Made by a program: the position numbers and the translations under genes. A DNA stretch of 7,393 nucleotides, taken from positions 1 through 7,393 of the forward strand of contig SKXI01000285.1 of the NCBI GenBank assembly GCA_007128515.1, read 5' to 3'. This DNA is from Halococcaceae archaeon (lineage in GTDB: Archaea > Halobacteriota > Halobacteria > Halobacteriales > Halalkalicoccaceae). This document shows, one piece after another, positions 6,827 to 7,393 of this stretch (the stretch's first letter is position 1; the number at the start of each line of letters is the position of its first letter). The notes under the pieces are model-generated. The model had not been told where the DNA came from. It did not search any database and worked only from the letters and a program-made list of their open reading frames with translations.

Positions 6827-6850
6827 CCGCTGAGAGGCTACGAGAGGGTA

Positions 6851-7393
6851 ATGGACGGTTCTCCCTCGGCACAGACGCAGCCCCGAATCTACACGGCGCC
6901 GCGAACGGATATCTCGCAGAACCAGGGCAAATTCCGGATTCACTTCAACTACCCTGGTCGGGCTGTCCCCGATCACGACGACCACGGCTACGGGCCGCTC
7001 GCGACCGTCGTCGAGTCGTTCATGGACCCGGGGACGCTCATTCGGATGCATCAGCACCGCAACGAGGAGATCATCTCGTGGGTTCCGGACGGCGTGATGC
7101 GCCACGACGACCGCCAGGGCAACGAACTCGTCACCGATTCCGACCATCTGATGGTAATGAACGCCGGTAGCGGCTTCTGGCACTCCGAAGAGACGCTCGC
7201 CGACGACCCGCCCCTGCGGATGCTCCAGATATTCGTCCGGCCGCACAGCCTCAACCTCGAGCCGGGCATCCAGCACGAACCAATTCCCAAGTCGGTCACC
7301 GGTGAGTGGCGGCACCTCTTCGGCCCCGAGGAAACCGAGGCCCCGCTGTACGTTCGCACCGACGTCGACTTCTATGACTGTCGCCTCGACGCC
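6851..7393 (+). CDS. Pirin-family cupin protein, 3' end beyond the window
   Basis: The frame starts at the ATG at 6851 (MDGSPSAQTQPRIYTAPR), just after an in-frame TAG (6824-6826), and runs open for 181 codons to the window end. The product is a cupin of the pirin/YhhW group. The four expected metal ligands are present with family spacing: H67 and H69 in RMHQHRNEE, then H111 and E113 in NAGSGFWHSEE. PDGVMRHDDRQGNE (79-92) and MLQIFVRPHSLNLEPG fit the strands around the site. Family members include quercetin 2,3-dioxygenases and a nuclear cofactor, so the substrate cannot be named; an Fe-containing oxidative or redox role is inferred. Pirins are commonly about 230-300 residues, so roughly the first two thirds is seen. 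It diverges from the winged-helix gene, a possible regulator. GC-rich codons suggest a native gene. Confidence 0.88.
   Translation, partial: MDGSPSAQTQPRIYTAPRTDISQNQGKFRIHFNYPGRAVPDHDDHGYGPLATVVESFMDPGTLIRMHQHRNEEIISWVPDGVMRHDDRQGNELVTDSDHLMVMNAGSGFWHSEETLADDPPLRMLQIFVRPHSLNLEPGIQHEPIPKSVTGEWRHLFGPEETEAPLYVRTDVDFYDCRLDA

Larger units (their letters stand above)
6467..6850. other. 384-nt divergent intergenic region with a possible minus-strand gene remnant
   Basis: Between the two divergent start codons lie both promoters and a minus-strand frame open from 6773 to 6477 that also reads sensibly upstream (WVLCVDSDGIRWVD, 6821-6780) across a TGA stop at 6779-6777. It then gives AEDAILALWATYDRSESAFW and NLKGHLPGDAALTGMK. 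The first half uses codons like a real haloarchaeal gene; the second half (below about 6650) becomes Ser/Arg-rich and AT-richer, and it would overlap the regulator's promoter. There is no ATG start. I do not recognise the product. It may be the degraded end of a lost gene or chance. Confidence 0.3.

Noticed and set aside
6665..7315. Minus-strand frame of 216 codons opposite the pirin gene
   Set aside because: The plus strand encodes a pirin with all four metal ligands over the same DNA, so the opposite frame is a shadow.

Overview
The window looks like chromosomal DNA from a halophilic archaeon (Halobacteria). The coding DNA is GC-rich with strong G/C at third codon positions. Soluble and surface proteins are acidic, and the secreted protein has a Tat-type lipoprotein signal followed by an Asp-rich tether. 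Several genes have a TATA-like element about 27-33 nt before the start codon, the spacing of leaderless or near-leaderless archaeal transcripts.

Layout. Positions 1-142 hold the 5' end of an unrecognised minus-strand gene. Positions 302-5441 hold a compact minus-strand operon read from right to left: a BMP/PnrA-family lipoprotein (substrate binding), a two-domain sugar/nucleoside-type ATPase, and two BPD_transp_2-family permeases. This order matches bacterial nucleoside importers such as NupNOPQ of Bacillus subtilis. The genes are 6 nt apart (BMP to ATPase) or overlap by 4 nt (the other two junctions). Together they make a complete ABC importer: the lipoprotein captures the ligand outside the cell, the two different permeases form the channel, and the ATPase supplies energy. 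A purine or pyrimidine nucleoside is the most likely substrate, by family only.

Upstream of the operon, 5442-6133 has no intact gene. It holds what looks like an eroded VapC/PIN-domain toxin gene broken over several frames (about 5613-5933), next to a 147-bp unit bounded by an 11-bp inverted repeat (5958-6104) with an AT-rich core, possibly a small non-autonomous transposable element. This looks like a place where mobile DNA and toxin-antitoxin debris have gathered.

To the right are two divergent genes: a small winged-helix regulator resembling haloarchaeal PhiH1-repressor-like proteins (6134-6466, minus) and a pirin-family cupin with all four metal ligands (6851-7393, plus, cut by the window end). 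The 384-bp gap between them holds their promoters and a minus-strand reading frame that may be a gene remnant.

I found no rRNA, tRNA, CRISPR array or intact transposase. I see no convincing new multi-gene system; the most unusual parts are the toxin relic and the inverted-repeat unit.
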